From Cytophagales bacterium (GTDB lineage Bacteria > Bacteroidota > Bacteroidia > Cytophagales > Thermoflexibacteraceae): DNA of 64,000 nt. This document shows, one piece after another, positions 9,044 through 17,316 of this stretch. The translations under genes were made by a program, and so were the position numbers. The stretch spans positions 1 through 64,000 of the forward strand of contig REAZ01000004.1 in NCBI GenBank assembly GCA_004294445.1, read 5' to 3'. The notes under the pieces were generated by a model. That model was given only the letters and a program-made list of their open reading frames with translations. It was not told the DNA's origin and did no database searches. The number at the start of each line of letters is the position of its first letter. Position 1 is the first letter of the stretch.

Positions 9044-9790
9044 ATGAGTGCTTTATTAAATGTTTTAAATTCAGAAAAACCAAAGAAAATCGCTCTTATT
9101 GCGGCAAATGCTTCGCAAAGCAAACAAACAGGCTGGCCTATTGGCTTTTGGTGGGCAGAACTTACGCATCCTTATTGGGAGTTTGTAGAAAAGGGCTACC
9201 AAGTGGATATTTATTCACCTGATGGTGGGACTTTAGTAGCTGACGGCTATTCAGACCCCGAAGATGCAAGCCAGTATTCAGCACATGACATTCTTTCGTT
9301 GGGCTTCAAAAAATCACCAAACCATGCTAAATTGGTTGAAAACACGCCTTCGATAGACAAAATTAATGTCGCTGATTATGATGGTATTTTCCTTTCAGGC
9401 GGACAAAGTCCTATGTACACTTTCATAGATAACGAGAAGTTGCATAAATTGGTGGTAGCTTTCTACGAAGCAAAAAAGGCAGTAGGCATTGTTTGCCACG
9501 CTACTTGTGTGTTATTGAAAACCAAAACATCTGATGGCAAATTGTTGGCAGAAGGCAAAACTTGGACAGGTTTCGCAGATTCCGAAGAAAAATTTGCAGA
9601 TGATTTCGTCGGGACAAAAATTCAACCTTTTTGGATTGAGGAAGAAGCACGCAAAATTGCCAGCACAAATTACATCAATGGCGGTATGTTCAAAGCTTTT
9701 GCGGTGCGTGATGGCAATTTGATTACGGGACAGCAGCAGTTTTCGGGTGCGGCAGCAGCTAAGTTGATGATTGAGGCTTTAGGAGTATAA
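9044..9790 (+). CDS. DJ-1/PfpI-family protein (class I glutaminase-like)
   Basis: 248 residues. The nucleophile elbow is GIVCHATCVLL with the reactive Cys near 152; a preceding FLSGGQSPMYTF loop and an acidic residue early in the chain complete the usual Glu-Cys arrangement. Length and the insert around 60-95 place it with Hsp31/YhbO-like glyoxalase, deglycase or chaperone members, cytosolic, probably protecting against reactive carbonyls. It is transcribed divergently from rloA. HxlR plus DJ-1 is a common divergent pair, which suggests the HxlR protein at 6331-6672 is its regulator. Confidence 0.85.
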   Translation: MSALLNVLNSEKPKKIALIAANASQSKQTGWPIGFWWAELTHPYWEFVEKGYQVDIYSPDGGTLVADGYSDPEDASQYSAHDILSLGFKKSPNHAKLVENTPSIDKINVADYDGIFLSGGQSPMYTFIDNEKLHKLVVAFYEAKKAVGIVCHATCVLLKTKTSDGKLLAEGKTWTGFADSEEKFADDFVGTKIQPFWIEEEARKIASTNYINGGMFKAFAVRDGNLITGQQQFSGAAAAKLMIEALGV

Positions 9791-9800
9791 ACAATTCAAA

Positions 9801-9857
9801 ACCACAAGCACACCAGAACCACAAGAAATGCCTTGTGATACTTTGTGTCCTTGTGGT
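9801..9857. repeat. ACCACAAG direct and inverted repeats, possible terminator
   Basis: ACCACAAG occurs at 9801-9808 and 9818-9825 and inverted as CTTGTGGT at 9850-9857, with a further CTTGTG at 9832-9837. The repeats can fold into alternative hairpins between two convergent genes and may act as a bidirectional terminator. Similar CACAA-rich repeats often accompany GxxExxY genes. Confidence 0.5.
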
Positions 9858-9863
9858 AATAAA

Positions 9864-10274
9864 TTATTCTACTGGTAATGAAGCAAATACCTCATCTACA
9901 AATGGCTTGCTACCTTCTACTAGTCTTACAGAATTAAAATTGATAAGTAATCCTTTGGGTTTTTTACTTAATTTGAGATAAGAGATGATTTGTGCTTGAT
10001 GTACAGGTAGTAAATTCTCTACGGACTTGACCTCTATGATGATTAGGTCATTTACCAAAATATCTAATCTCAATGGGTCTTTGGTTTCTACACCTTTATA
10101 AATAATAGGCACAGGAGCTTGTTCTTTGGCATGAAATCCTTGTAACTTAAGTTCGTGGACTAAACAAGCATGATAAATACTTTCTAACAAGCCAGGTCCC
10201 AAATGTTTGTGGACTTCAATAGCACAAGCCATTACTTTATAGGCAAGTGCATTTATATATTTTTGTGTGATCAT
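9864..10274 (-). CDS. GxxExxY family protein (PD-(D/E)XK-like fold)
   Basis: 136 residues. It carries the name-giving motif GPGLLESIYHACLVHEL near 28-44, and the nuclease-like core RLDILVNDLIIIEVKSVENL, which supplies the Asp...Glu-x-Lys triad of the PD-(D/E)XK fold. The family is widespread in Bacteroidota and cyanobacteria as scattered single genes. Its biochemical role is not established; a nuclease or repair function is inferred from the fold. The 3' end faces the DJ-1 gene across the repeats at 9801-9857. Confidence 0.85.
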   Translation of the reverse strand: MITQKYINALAYKVMACAIEVHKHLGPGLLESIYHACLVHELKLQGFHAKEQAPVPIIYKGVETKDPLRLDILVNDLIIIEVKSVENLLPVHQAQIISYLKLSKKPKGLLINFNSVRLVEGSKPFVDEVFASLPVE

Positions 10275-10363
10275 TCTTTATACTTTAATGAGTTTTAAGG
10301 ATTATTCGAATGAGCGAAATTATAGTTTTTATTAAAATTGAGAATATTTATAATGATATAAAA

Positions 10364-11125
10364 ATGAGAAAATGTTTATTTTTTATTTTTCTTGTTCCTT
10401 ATATATGTTTTGGGCAAATTTCGGAGGGCGATACCCTGCTTGTCCAATCAAGATTTTCTCTCACAAGTGCTTGGCAAACTGGAAATGTTGAAATGCTTTC
10501 TATTCGTGCGAAGTTAGACGTGAGCTTTGCCCCTTCCAAAAAGTTTGCTTTCAAAACACAAAACTCCTATTTGTACCAAGAGTTTTTTAAAAAAAGAGCA
10601 GACGAGGATATTTTCAGTAGAAATTTTGTTTATTTAAACCCACAAAATAGAGTTTATCCTTTCGCTATGGCTTTTGTTTCTACAAATTTTCGGCGGGAGA
10701 TTGATTTTCGCTATTTCGCAGGTTTGGGTATTACTTGGCAGTTGGTAAGGCATAAAAATAATTTGCTAAAAGTTGCTTTATCAGGCATTTATGAAAAAAC
10801 AGATTTTGCTAAAACAGTTTTCAATGAAAGCAAGTACAATGGAAATGAAAATATTAGCACTTGGCGCGCTACTTTTTGGCTGTTTGGAAAGCACTCTATA
10901 TTGGGCAATAAACTCGTTTTTCACTACGATTGCTATGCACAGCCGTCTGTAAACCAGCAAAATAACTTTCGAGGGCAGGCTGAAGTTGGTTTTGATATGC
11001 CTATATTTAGGCATTTGAGTTTCACCACAAATTTGATTTATATGTATGAAAGTGTTGTCATTTTAGGGCAAAAAGATACAGATACTATTTTGACTTTCGG
11101 ACTTTCTTATCAATTCAAAAAATAG
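10364..11125 (+). CDS. DUF481-like outer-membrane beta-barrel protein
   Basis: Starting at ATG 10364 gives a clean signal peptide (MRKCLFFIFLVPYICFGQ); the open frame reaches back to 10310, but that extension would spoil the signal. The mature part shows alternating polar and aromatic strands (for example FAFKTQNSYLYQEF and LSFTTNLIYMYESV) and ends in an aromatic strand LTFGLSYQF, typical of a Bacteroidota outer-membrane barrel of the DUF481 kind. Function unknown. The bestrophin gene follows 5 bp later, so the two are probably cotranscribed. Confidence 0.7.
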   Translation: MRKCLFFIFLVPYICFGQISEGDTLLVQSRFSLTSAWQTGNVEMLSIRAKLDVSFAPSKKFAFKTQNSYLYQEFFKKRADEDIFSRNFVYLNPQNRVYPFAMAFVSTNFRREIDFRYFAGLGITWQLVRHKNNLLKVALSGIYEKTDFAKTVFNESKYNGNENISTWRATFWLFGKHSILGNKLVFHYDCYAQPSVNQQNNFRGQAEVGFDMPIFRHLSFTTNLIYMYESVVILGQKDTDTILTFGLSYQFKK

Positions 11126-11130
11126 AAGTT

Positions 11131-12069
11131 ATGTTACTAAGAAAAATTTTTGACCCCAGAAAAGTAGTTTGGTATATGCGCTACGAACTGCTTTTTTCTA
11201 TTCCTTTGGCTATCTTGGTTTGGGTGCTTTTTGAAGTTTTTGCCCTGCGGCAGATAGCTTTACCGTTCTCTATTGCAGCGACTTTGGGTGGAGCCTTGGC
11301 GATATTTTTGGGTTTTCGCAACAACAATTCTTACAGCCGTTGGTGGGAAGCACGACAACTTTGGAGCGGAATTATCAACTCAAGTAGGGTTTTCGCCCGC
11401 TTGGTTTTTACCTTTGCTGATAGTCATTCGCATCAAGCAAACTATAACAAGGAGAAAAGCGAAATTTTTAAAAAATCATTGATTTACAAGCAAATAGCTT
11501 GGGCGCACGCTTTACGGCTGCACCTGCGCAAGCAGGAAAGTTGGGTGGAACTTAAACCATTTTTATCTGAAAAGGAGTTTTTAGAGCTTTCCAACACACA
11601 AAACAAGCCCAATTATTTACAAATAATGATGGGTAAGCAAATTTATGGCGCGATGGCAGACGGCACTTTGGGTGGCTTTGATAGCTTTCAGATGGAGGGG
11701 CAGTTGCTTGCTTTGGCAAATTATCAGGGAGGGTGCGAACGTATTAAAAACACACCGCTACTGCGTCAATACCATTATTTTACAGTTTTATTTTTATATG
11801 CTTTTATGCTCTTATTGCCTTTTTGTTTGATTGGAGATTTTCACAAATTAGGCATACCAAGTATGATGATTCCTATTTCTATTTTGATTAGCTTTGTTTT
11901 TGGGACGATTGCCAAAATAGGCGAAGTAAACGAAGACCCTTTTGAAAATCGCCAAACAGATGTGCCTATTTTTGCAATTTGCAACACCATCGAGAGAGAT
12001 TTGAGGGAAACGCTGGGCGAAACAGATTTGCCCAAGAAACCTGAGCTGATAGATGGCGCACTATTTTAA
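11131..12069 (+). CDS. Bestrophin-family anion channel
   Basis: 312 residues. The opening MLLRKIFDPRKVVWYMRYELL, the helix IPLAILVWVLFEVFAL, and the motif GFRNNNSYSRWWEARQLW are characteristic of bacterial bestrophins (UPF0187), pentameric inner-membrane channels for chloride or bicarbonate. Two further hydrophobic helices lie near 210-265, and the C-terminal acidic segment EDPFENRQTDVPI is also conserved. The gene is followed 57 bp later by a carbonic anhydrase, which suggests bicarbonate as a permeant ion here. Confidence 0.88.
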   Translation: MLLRKIFDPRKVVWYMRYELLFSIPLAILVWVLFEVFALRQIALPFSIAATLGGALAIFLGFRNNNSYSRWWEARQLWSGIINSSRVFARLVFTFADSHSHQANYNKEKSEIFKKSLIYKQIAWAHALRLHLRKQESWVELKPFLSEKEFLELSNTQNKPNYLQIMMGKQIYGAMADGTLGGFDSFQMEGQLLALANYQGGCERIKNTPLLRQYHYFTVLFLYAFMLLLPFCLIGDFHKLGIPSMMIPISILISFVFGTIAKIGEVNEDPFENRQTDVPIFAICNTIERDLRETLGETDLPKKPELIDGALF

Positions 12070-12126
12070 ACTAACTTTAACTTAAAATTTATAGTAGAAT
12101 AACATTCTAACCCAAAATCCAAATTT

Positions 12127-12771
12127 ATGGCACATACTTTTGAACAGATTTTTGAAAATAACGAGCAGTGGATTGCAGAAAAGCTAAGTATTGACCCCGA
12201 CTACTTTGGCAAACTTTCTAAGGGGCAAAATCCTGAATATCTGTACATTGGCTGCTCAGATAGCCGAGTAACTGCCGAAGACCTAATGGGGGCTATGCCA
12301 GGGCAAATATTTATCCACCGCAATATTGCTAACTTGGTAGTCCCCACCGATAGCAATATAAACGCAGTGGTACAGTATGCGGTAGAACATTTGAAAGTGA
12401 AACACATTATCATCTGTGGGCATTACGAATGTGGGGGCGTGAAAGCAGCTTTGCAGCCCAGCGATATGGGGCAGCTAAACAACTGGCTACAGACACTCCG
12501 AGATGTCTATCGTCTGCACCAAGCTGAATTAGAGCAAATTACAGAGGAGAAGGCTCGCTTTGACCGCTTAGTAGAGCTAAACGTACAAGAGCAGTGCATT
12601 AATATTGTCAAGATAGACCACGTACAAAAAATGTGGTACAAAACGGGTTTTCCTACTATTCATGGGTGGATTTTTAATGTACGCAACGGGAAACTCATTG
12701 ATTTAAAGTTAGATATATTAGAGATTTTTGGAGAGGTTCGTAAGATTTATGATTTGAAGCCTTTAGGGTAA
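12127..12771 (+). CDS. can: Beta-class carbonic anhydrase
   Basis: Interconverts CO2 and bicarbonate in the cytosol. In 214 residues the zinc ligands are Cys43 in CSDSR, His99 and Cys102 in GHYECGG; Asp45 and Arg47 form the catalytic dyad. Length and the C-terminal sequence (HGWIFNVRNGKLIDL) fit the Can-type branch. It follows the bestrophin gene on the same strand, so channel and enzyme may work together in bicarbonate supply or pH control. The reductase gene starts 26 bp downstream. Confidence 0.95.
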   Translation: MAHTFEQIFENNEQWIAEKLSIDPDYFGKLSKGQNPEYLYIGCSDSRVTAEDLMGAMPGQIFIHRNIANLVVPTDSNINAVVQYAVEHLKVKHIIICGHYECGGVKAALQPSDMGQLNNWLQTLRDVYRLHQAELEQITEEKARFDRLVELNVQEQCINIVKIDHVQKMWYKTGFPTIHGWIFNVRNGKLIDLKLDILEIFGEVRKIYDLKPLG

Positions 12772-12797
12772 AAATATAATTTTAATGTAATAAAGCA

Positions 12798-13415
12798 ATG
12801 AAAATAGCAATCATAGGAACAGGAAATGTAGGTGGTGCTTTGGCTACGCAATGGGCAAAAGCAGGACACCAAATTTTTTTAGGTACGAGAGATGTGAACA
12901 AATTTGAGGATAAGCATTTGCTCAATAATGCCAATACTACCCTGCATACACTTAAAGAAAGCACTGAAAATGCGGAAGTTATATTGATAGCTGCTGTTCC
13001 GCAGGCTACTCAGTCTATAGTATCAGAAATTGGGGAAGTGGCAAGTGGAAAAATCATCATTGATGCAATGAACTCTGTACGTACAAAACCCGAAGGTTTT
13101 AATAACTCTTTTGAGGCATTAAAATCGTATCTGCCCAATACTGAAATTGTCAAATGCTTTAATTCTACGGGCTTTGAAAATATGTCTAATCCTATTTATC
13201 GGGGAGAAGGAATAGATATGTTTGCGGCGGGTAGTTCGGCAAAAGCGAAGGAAATAGCCAAGCAACTTGCCATAGATGCGGGCTTCGCGACCTGCTGGGA
13301 CTTTGGGGGAGATGATAAGGCACAACTTTTAGAGTATTTTGCACTTTCTTGGATAAATTTAGCCATCATGCAGGGGCATGGCAGAGATATGGCTTTCAAA
13401 GTAATAAAAAGATAA
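12798..13415 (+). CDS. NADPH-dependent F420 reductase-like protein
   Basis: 205 residues with an N-terminal Rossmann motif GTGNVGGALATQWAKAGH and an NADP-type second strand GTRD. The rest resembles the NpdG/YrpF-type family of F420:NADP oxidoreductases, seen also in organisms without F420, where it probably reduces another flavin or a small metabolite. NSVRTKPEGF and KCFNSTGFENM are the central conserved segments. It follows carbonic anhydrase by 26 bp. Substrate not determinable. Confidence 0.8.
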   Translation: MKIAIIGTGNVGGALATQWAKAGHQIFLGTRDVNKFEDKHLLNNANTTLHTLKESTENAEVILIAAVPQATQSIVSEIGEVASGKIIIDAMNSVRTKPEGFNNSFEALKSYLPNTEIVKCFNSTGFENMSNPIYRGEGIDMFAAGSSAKAKEIAKQLAIDAGFATCWDFGGDDKAQLLEYFALSWINLAIMQGHGRDMAFKVIKR

Positions 13416-13449
13416 ACTATTCAATATCCTTTTCTCTCCATTTCTTTTT

Positions 13450-13457
13450 TAACTTTG
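13450..13457 (+). promoter_or_regulatory. Probable -7 element of guaA
   Basis: TAACTTTG matches TAnnTTTG. It lies 108 bp before the guaA start and just before the hairpin at 13476-13506. I see no good -33 TTG. Confidence 0.5.
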
Positions 13458-13475
13458 CCAAAAAACTATTTCAGT

Positions 13476-13506
13476 AGGTTTCAGACTTTAAAACAGTTTG
13501 AAACCT
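13476..13506 (+). promoter_or_regulatory. Hairpin in the guaA leader
   Basis: AGGTTTCAGAC (13476-13486) pairs with GTTTGAAACCT (13496-13506), 10 of 11 bases, with a 9-base loop, followed at once by a T-rich run. In the predicted leader transcript this would resemble an intrinsic attenuator; regulation of guaA by it is inferred. Confidence 0.45.
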
Positions 13507-13564
13507 TTGATTTTTAACTCTTTCAAACTATCTCAAAAGACTTCAAACAAGAAATAATAAAGAT

Positions 13565-15097
13565 ATGATACCCGAAAAAATACTTATTCTCGACTTTGGT
13601 TCTCAGTTTACCCAACTTATTGCTCGGCGAGTGAGAGAGCTAAATGTCTATTGTGAAATTTACCCGTACAATCATTTTCCAGCCCTTGATGGCAGTGTAA
13701 AAGGGGTAATTCTTTCAGGTAGCCCAAGCTCGGTACGTGAGGAAAATGCTCCCGAAATAGATTTTAAGTTGTTTCGCAAGCAGTTGCCTCTGTTAGGGGT
13801 ATGCTACGGGGCACAACTTTTAGCACAAAAAGGCGGCGGTGAAGTGCTTCCTTCCAGCACGCGCGAGTATGGCAGGGCAAACCTGAACTTTATCCAGACA
13901 GAGAATAGTTTGCTCAAAGGACTAAGCATGAACTCCCAAGTTTGGATGTCGCATGGCGATACGATTGCCCATATTCCTACTGATTTCGCACTCATTGCAA
14001 GCACAGAAACAGTAAAAGTTGCTGCTTTTCAGGCAGTAGGCGAGCAGACCTACGGAATCCAATTTCACCCCGAAGTTACGCACTCTTTGGAGGGAAAAAA
14101 ACTGTTGGAAAACTTTGTGGTAGGCATCTGCGGCTGTCGGCAAAATTGGAATGCAGCTAACTTCATAGAAAGTACGGTAAGCGAATTAAAGGTAAAATTA
14201 GGAGATGACCAAGTAGTTTTGGGACTTTCTGGCGGTGTGGATTCGTCTGTGGCTGCCCTGCTTTTGCACCGAGCGATTGGCAAAAACTTGCATTGTATTT
14301 TTGTGGATAACGGATTGCTTAGGAAAGACGAATTTGAGGAAGTGCTACATTCCTACAAAGATTTGGGGCTGAACGTAAAAGGTGTGGATAGCAAAGCACA
14401 ATTTTATACTGCTTTGAGCGGACTTTCTGACCCCGAAGCAAAGCGAAAAGCTATTGGAAGGGTTTTTATCGAGGTTTTTGACCATGAGGCGCATCAGATT
14501 CAGAACGTAAAATGGCTCGGACAAGGCACTATTTACCCCGATGTGATTGAGTCTGTTTCTGTAAAAGGACCTTCGGCTACTATCAAATCGCATCACAACG
14601 TAGGAGGCTTACCCGATTTTATGAAGCTCTCCGTAGTGGAGCCACTGCGGTCGCTTTTCAAAGACGAGGTGCGTAGGGTAGGCGATGGCTTAGGCTTGCC
14701 AAAACATATCTTGAACCGACATCCGTTCCCAGGGCCGGGGCTTGCTATCCGTATTTTGGGAGAAATTACACCTGAAAAAGTGCGTTTGCTGCAAGAGGCT
14801 GACTATATTTATATTCAAAATCTCAAAGAATCGGGTTGGTATGAAAAAACATGGCAGGCGGGCGTTATTCTGCTCGACTCTCGTTCGGTAGGCGTGATGG
14901 GTGATGAGCGAACCTACGAAAGCGTAGTTGCCTTGCGAGCAGTACATAGCACTGACGGCATGACAGCAGATTGGGTGCATTTGCCGTACGAGGTATTGGC
15001 AAAAATTTCCAATGAAATTATCAATAAAGTGAAGGGAATCAACAGAGTAGTCTATGACATCAGTTCTAAACCCCCTGCAACTATAGAGTGGGAGTAA
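13565..15097 (+). CDS. guaA: GMP synthase (glutamine-hydrolysing)
   Basis: Converts XMP to GMP using ATP and glutamine. All domains are present in 510 residues: an N-terminal class I amidotransferase with the nucleophile Cys in [10 protein letters not shown] and the His/Glu pair in FHPEVTHS; an ATP-pyrophosphatase domain with the PP-loop [10 protein letters not shown]; and the C-terminal dimerisation domain ending [24 protein letters not shown] is the conserved XMP-binding segment. Full length, no lesions. The 149-bp upstream gap contains a promoter-like box and a hairpin; a terminator follows at 15109-15147. Confidence 0.98.
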   Translation: MIPEKILILDFGSQFTQLIARRVRELNVYCEIYPYNHFPALDGSVKGVILSGSPSSVREENAPEIDFKLFRKQLPLLGVCYGAQLLAQKGGGEVLPSSTREYGRANLNFIQTENSLLKGLSMNSQVWMSHGDTIAHIPTDFALIASTETVKVAAFQAVGEQTYGIQFHPEVTHSLEGKKLLENFVVGICGCRQNWNAANFIESTVSELKVKLGDDQVVLGLSGGVDSSVAALLLHRAIGKNLHCIFVDNGLLRKDEFEEVLHSYKDLGLNVKGVDSKAQFYTALSGLSDPEAKRKAIGRVFIEVFDHEAHQIQNVKWLGQGTIYPDVIESVSVKGPSATIKSHHNVGGLPDFMKLSVVEPLRSLFKDEVRRVGDGLGLPKHILNRHPFPGPGLAIRILGEITPEKVRLLQEADYIYIQNLKESGWYEKTWQAGVILLDSRSVGVMGDERTYESVVALRAVHSTDGMTADWVHLPYEVLAKISNEIINKVKGINRVVYDISSKPPATIEWE

Positions 15098-15108
15098 ATA
15101 CAAAACAA

Positions 15109-15147
15109 GTCAAGATGTAATCTTTTTCTCAAAGACTACATCTTGAC
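15109..15147. terminator. Intrinsic terminator after guaA
   Basis: GTCAAGATGTA (15109-15119) and TACATCTTGAC (15137-15147) form an 11-bp perfect stem followed by a T run on the plus strand. It may serve the convergent gene at 15154 as well. Confidence 0.85.
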
Positions 15148-15153
15148 CTTTTT

Positions 15154-16374
15154 TTATCTTTGCACTTGCTTCATCCAATTTCCCCACATCAAGCCGATGC
15201 GAGAAGACAGAACAGACAAAGGAATCGCAATCGCCAAGCCTTGCATAAAGACAGGCAAAGAGTCGGTATTCCAAGGCATAAATTTGAAACGACCTTCCCA
15301 AGTAGGGTCATTGGCAAAATACCATGATTCTGTGCCAAAAAACCAATTTCTGCTATAAGACGACATCAGAAAATCTCCGAAAGGATACTGTACTGCCAAT
15401 AGAATCAATAAGAAAGCAACACCCATGATGAGAGCTTGTAGCCATTGATTTTTTCCTTCATAGCGGTTTATTGTCCAGTCAATCGCCAAGGCAGGGAAAA
15501 CAAGCAACAAGGGAAAGTGAAACGACTGATAATGTGTGATATGATTGAGAACGGGACCCAAAAGCGGTGTAGCAGGAAACAGTGGCAAAATCCAAAGCAT
15601 ACCTGCCAACATGAGCATATATACGCCTGCTGTTGCGGTTGCTGCCCATTTTAACTTAGAGGAGCGCGCAACTGCCACCAAGAACAGAGGAAAAAGGAAA
15701 CTACCTACCTGATAGAAAGAAACCTTGTGCATATCGTGCCGAGAGAGAAACTCCGAAGCAAGCGTAAAAACGGTTACTAAGACCAAACCCGAAGATATGA
15801 CAAACAATAACTTTAAGCGATAATTGCGTCTCTGAATGTCAGCAGATTTCCAACCTATCAGACTTTCTTCTCTATTTTGCAGTGCCAAAGTAGCTATCAT
15901 TGCCCCAAACTGCACCATCATCATTCCGAAAGCCAAAATAGAATGAGGGGGAGAAAGAATCACTACGTCCAAGCCGTAAGTATTGTGCCACCAATCGTCA
16001 AAAGGAGCAGAGGTAAGCATCGCAATAGCTCCCCAAATGCAAAACATACCGCCCAAAGAGCTGTAAAAGAAATTCCAGAAATTTACGCTCTGATTTTTTT
16101 CTACTTGGCTGCCCGCAAAACTAATTTTCAAGACTTGAAAGCCCGAAAATAAGCCCGCAACGATTGCCCCTAAGTAAATAGCAAGGTGCGGAGGGGAAAG
16201 TAGCCCATCGCGCCCGATGCTCATGTGCCAAGAAATATCCCAAAGCAAACCTACAATGATACAAACTGAGGAGAAAACAACTGCATAAATATACAAGGGA
16301 ATCCCAAGCAAAGCACTTTTTGTATCATGCTGATTTTGTATCAGAGGGCGTTCCAAAGAAATGGTATTTTCCAT
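15154..16374 (-). CDS. Polytopic membrane protein of unknown function
   Basis: 406 residues with about ten hydrophobic helices, the first at 28-48 (YAVVFSSVCIIVGLLWDISW). Conserved-looking polar features lie in loops facing one side: SIGRDGLLSPPHLAIYLG, DDWWHNTYGLDVVILSPPHS and SWYFANDPTWEGRF, rich in Trp, His and Asp. These repeated SPPH motifs and His residues hint at metal or heme binding, but I do not recognise the family and assign no function. It is convergent with guaA and ends at its terminator. 156 bp separate it from the divergent DUF1080 gene. Confidence 0.75.
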   Translation of the reverse strand: MENTISLERPLIQNQHDTKSALLGIPLYIYAVVFSSVCIIVGLLWDISWHMSIGRDGLLSPPHLAIYLGAIVAGLFSGFQVLKISFAGSQVEKNQSVNFWNFFYSSLGGMFCIWGAIAMLTSAPFDDWWHNTYGLDVVILSPPHSILAFGMMMVQFGAMIATLALQNREESLIGWKSADIQRRNYRLKLLFVISSGLVLVTVFTLASEFLSRHDMHKVSFYQVGSFLFPLFLVAVARSSKLKWAATATAGVYMLMLAGMLWILPLFPATPLLGPVLNHITHYQSFHFPLLLVFPALAIDWTINRYEGKNQWLQALIMGVAFLLILLAVQYPFGDFLMSSYSRNWFFGTESWYFANDPTWEGRFKFMPWNTDSLPVFMQGLAIAIPLSVLSSRIGLMWGNWMKQVQR

Positions 16375-16530
16375 ACTTAATAATTTTACGTGATAATTTC
16401 TTATCTAAAACAAGATTATTCGAAATAAAGATATAAAAAATAGAGTTAGGTTGCAAAATAGCTAAAAAAAATCTTATTATTGCCAAAGATGTATTCAATA
16501 TTTTTTAATAAACAAAAAAATTAACAACAA

Positions 16531-17316
16531 ATGAAAGCAATAATTGGAAAATTGGCGAGTAGGACACTTCTTGTTGCCGTATTTTTCTTGGGGGGGCTGT
16601 TCCAAGCTGATGCCCAAGTAGGCGTTGGCACGAAGCCCATCAAAGGAGCAAAATTTTTATTTGACGGTTCCCGCAAGATGCTCGATAAAAAATGGACGTA
16701 TTGGAAAAGCCCAAGACTTGCCGCTACGCTACCGCTCAAATGGACGATAGACAAAGACCCTGTAGATGCGGGAACAGTAGTAAATAGCAATGACCCTACG
16801 GCAGCAGGGGGAAAATACGGAACGGCAGATATTGTAACGAAAGAAGAATTTAAGGATTTTCGCTTGCACGTAGAGTTTTTTATTGCCGAAAAAGGTGGCA
16901 ATAGCGGCGTTTATCTTCAGAATCGCTACGAAATACAAGTGCTTGATGGCGACAGCACTACGCATGGAATGGCTGCGGTCATCAATGAAACGCCTTCTCC
17001 CTATTATGCCTACAATGGCATTGGCAAGTGGAATGCCTACGATATTACCTTCCGAGCAGCACGCTTCCAAGATGGAAAAAAGACAGAAAAAGCAATGGTA
17101 ACTGTATATTTCAACGGAAAGAAAGTACATACCAACCAAAGCATTACGCAAGTGTGGGGCGGGGCAAATTCGGGGATTGACGGTGGAAATGATGGCGGCA
17201 AAGGCATCACAGACACAATGGGTGGGCTAAAACTCCAAGCCGAAGGACACAACGTACTCTATAGAAATATTTGGATAAAAAAATTGGATTTGAAACAAGC
17301 TAATACAGATTTTTGA
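16531..17316 (+). CDS. Secreted DUF1080 (3-keto-disaccharide hydrolase-like) protein
   Basis: 261 residues with a signal peptide (1-29, ending ADAQ), so exported. The remainder is a concanavalin-like jelly-roll of the DUF1080 family: FKDFRLHVEFFIAEKGGNSG, VYLQNRYEIQVLDGD and GKWNAYDITFRAARF are typical strands. DUF1080 members bind or cleave carbohydrates; some hydrolyse 3-keto-glycosides. Its stop overlaps the start of the sulfurtransferase gene (TGATG), showing translational coupling, although no functional link between the two is obvious. Confidence 0.82.
   Translation: MKAIIGKLASRTLLVAVFFLGGLFQADAQVGVGTKPIKGAKFLFDGSRKMLDKKWTYWKSPRLAATLPLKWTIDKDPVDAGTVVNSNDPTAAGGKYGTADIVTKEEFKDFRLHVEFFIAEKGGNSGVYLQNRYEIQVLDGDSTTHGMAAVINETPSPYYAYNGIGKWNAYDITFRAARFQDGKKTEKAMVTVYFNGKKVHTNQSITQVWGGANSGIDGGNDGGKGITDTMGGLKLQAEGHNVLYRNIWIKKLDLKQANTDF

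Noticed and set aside
13458-13564. Purine riboswitch upstream of guaA
   Set aside because: The three-way-junction consensus with its conserved loops is absent; only a simple hairpin is seen.
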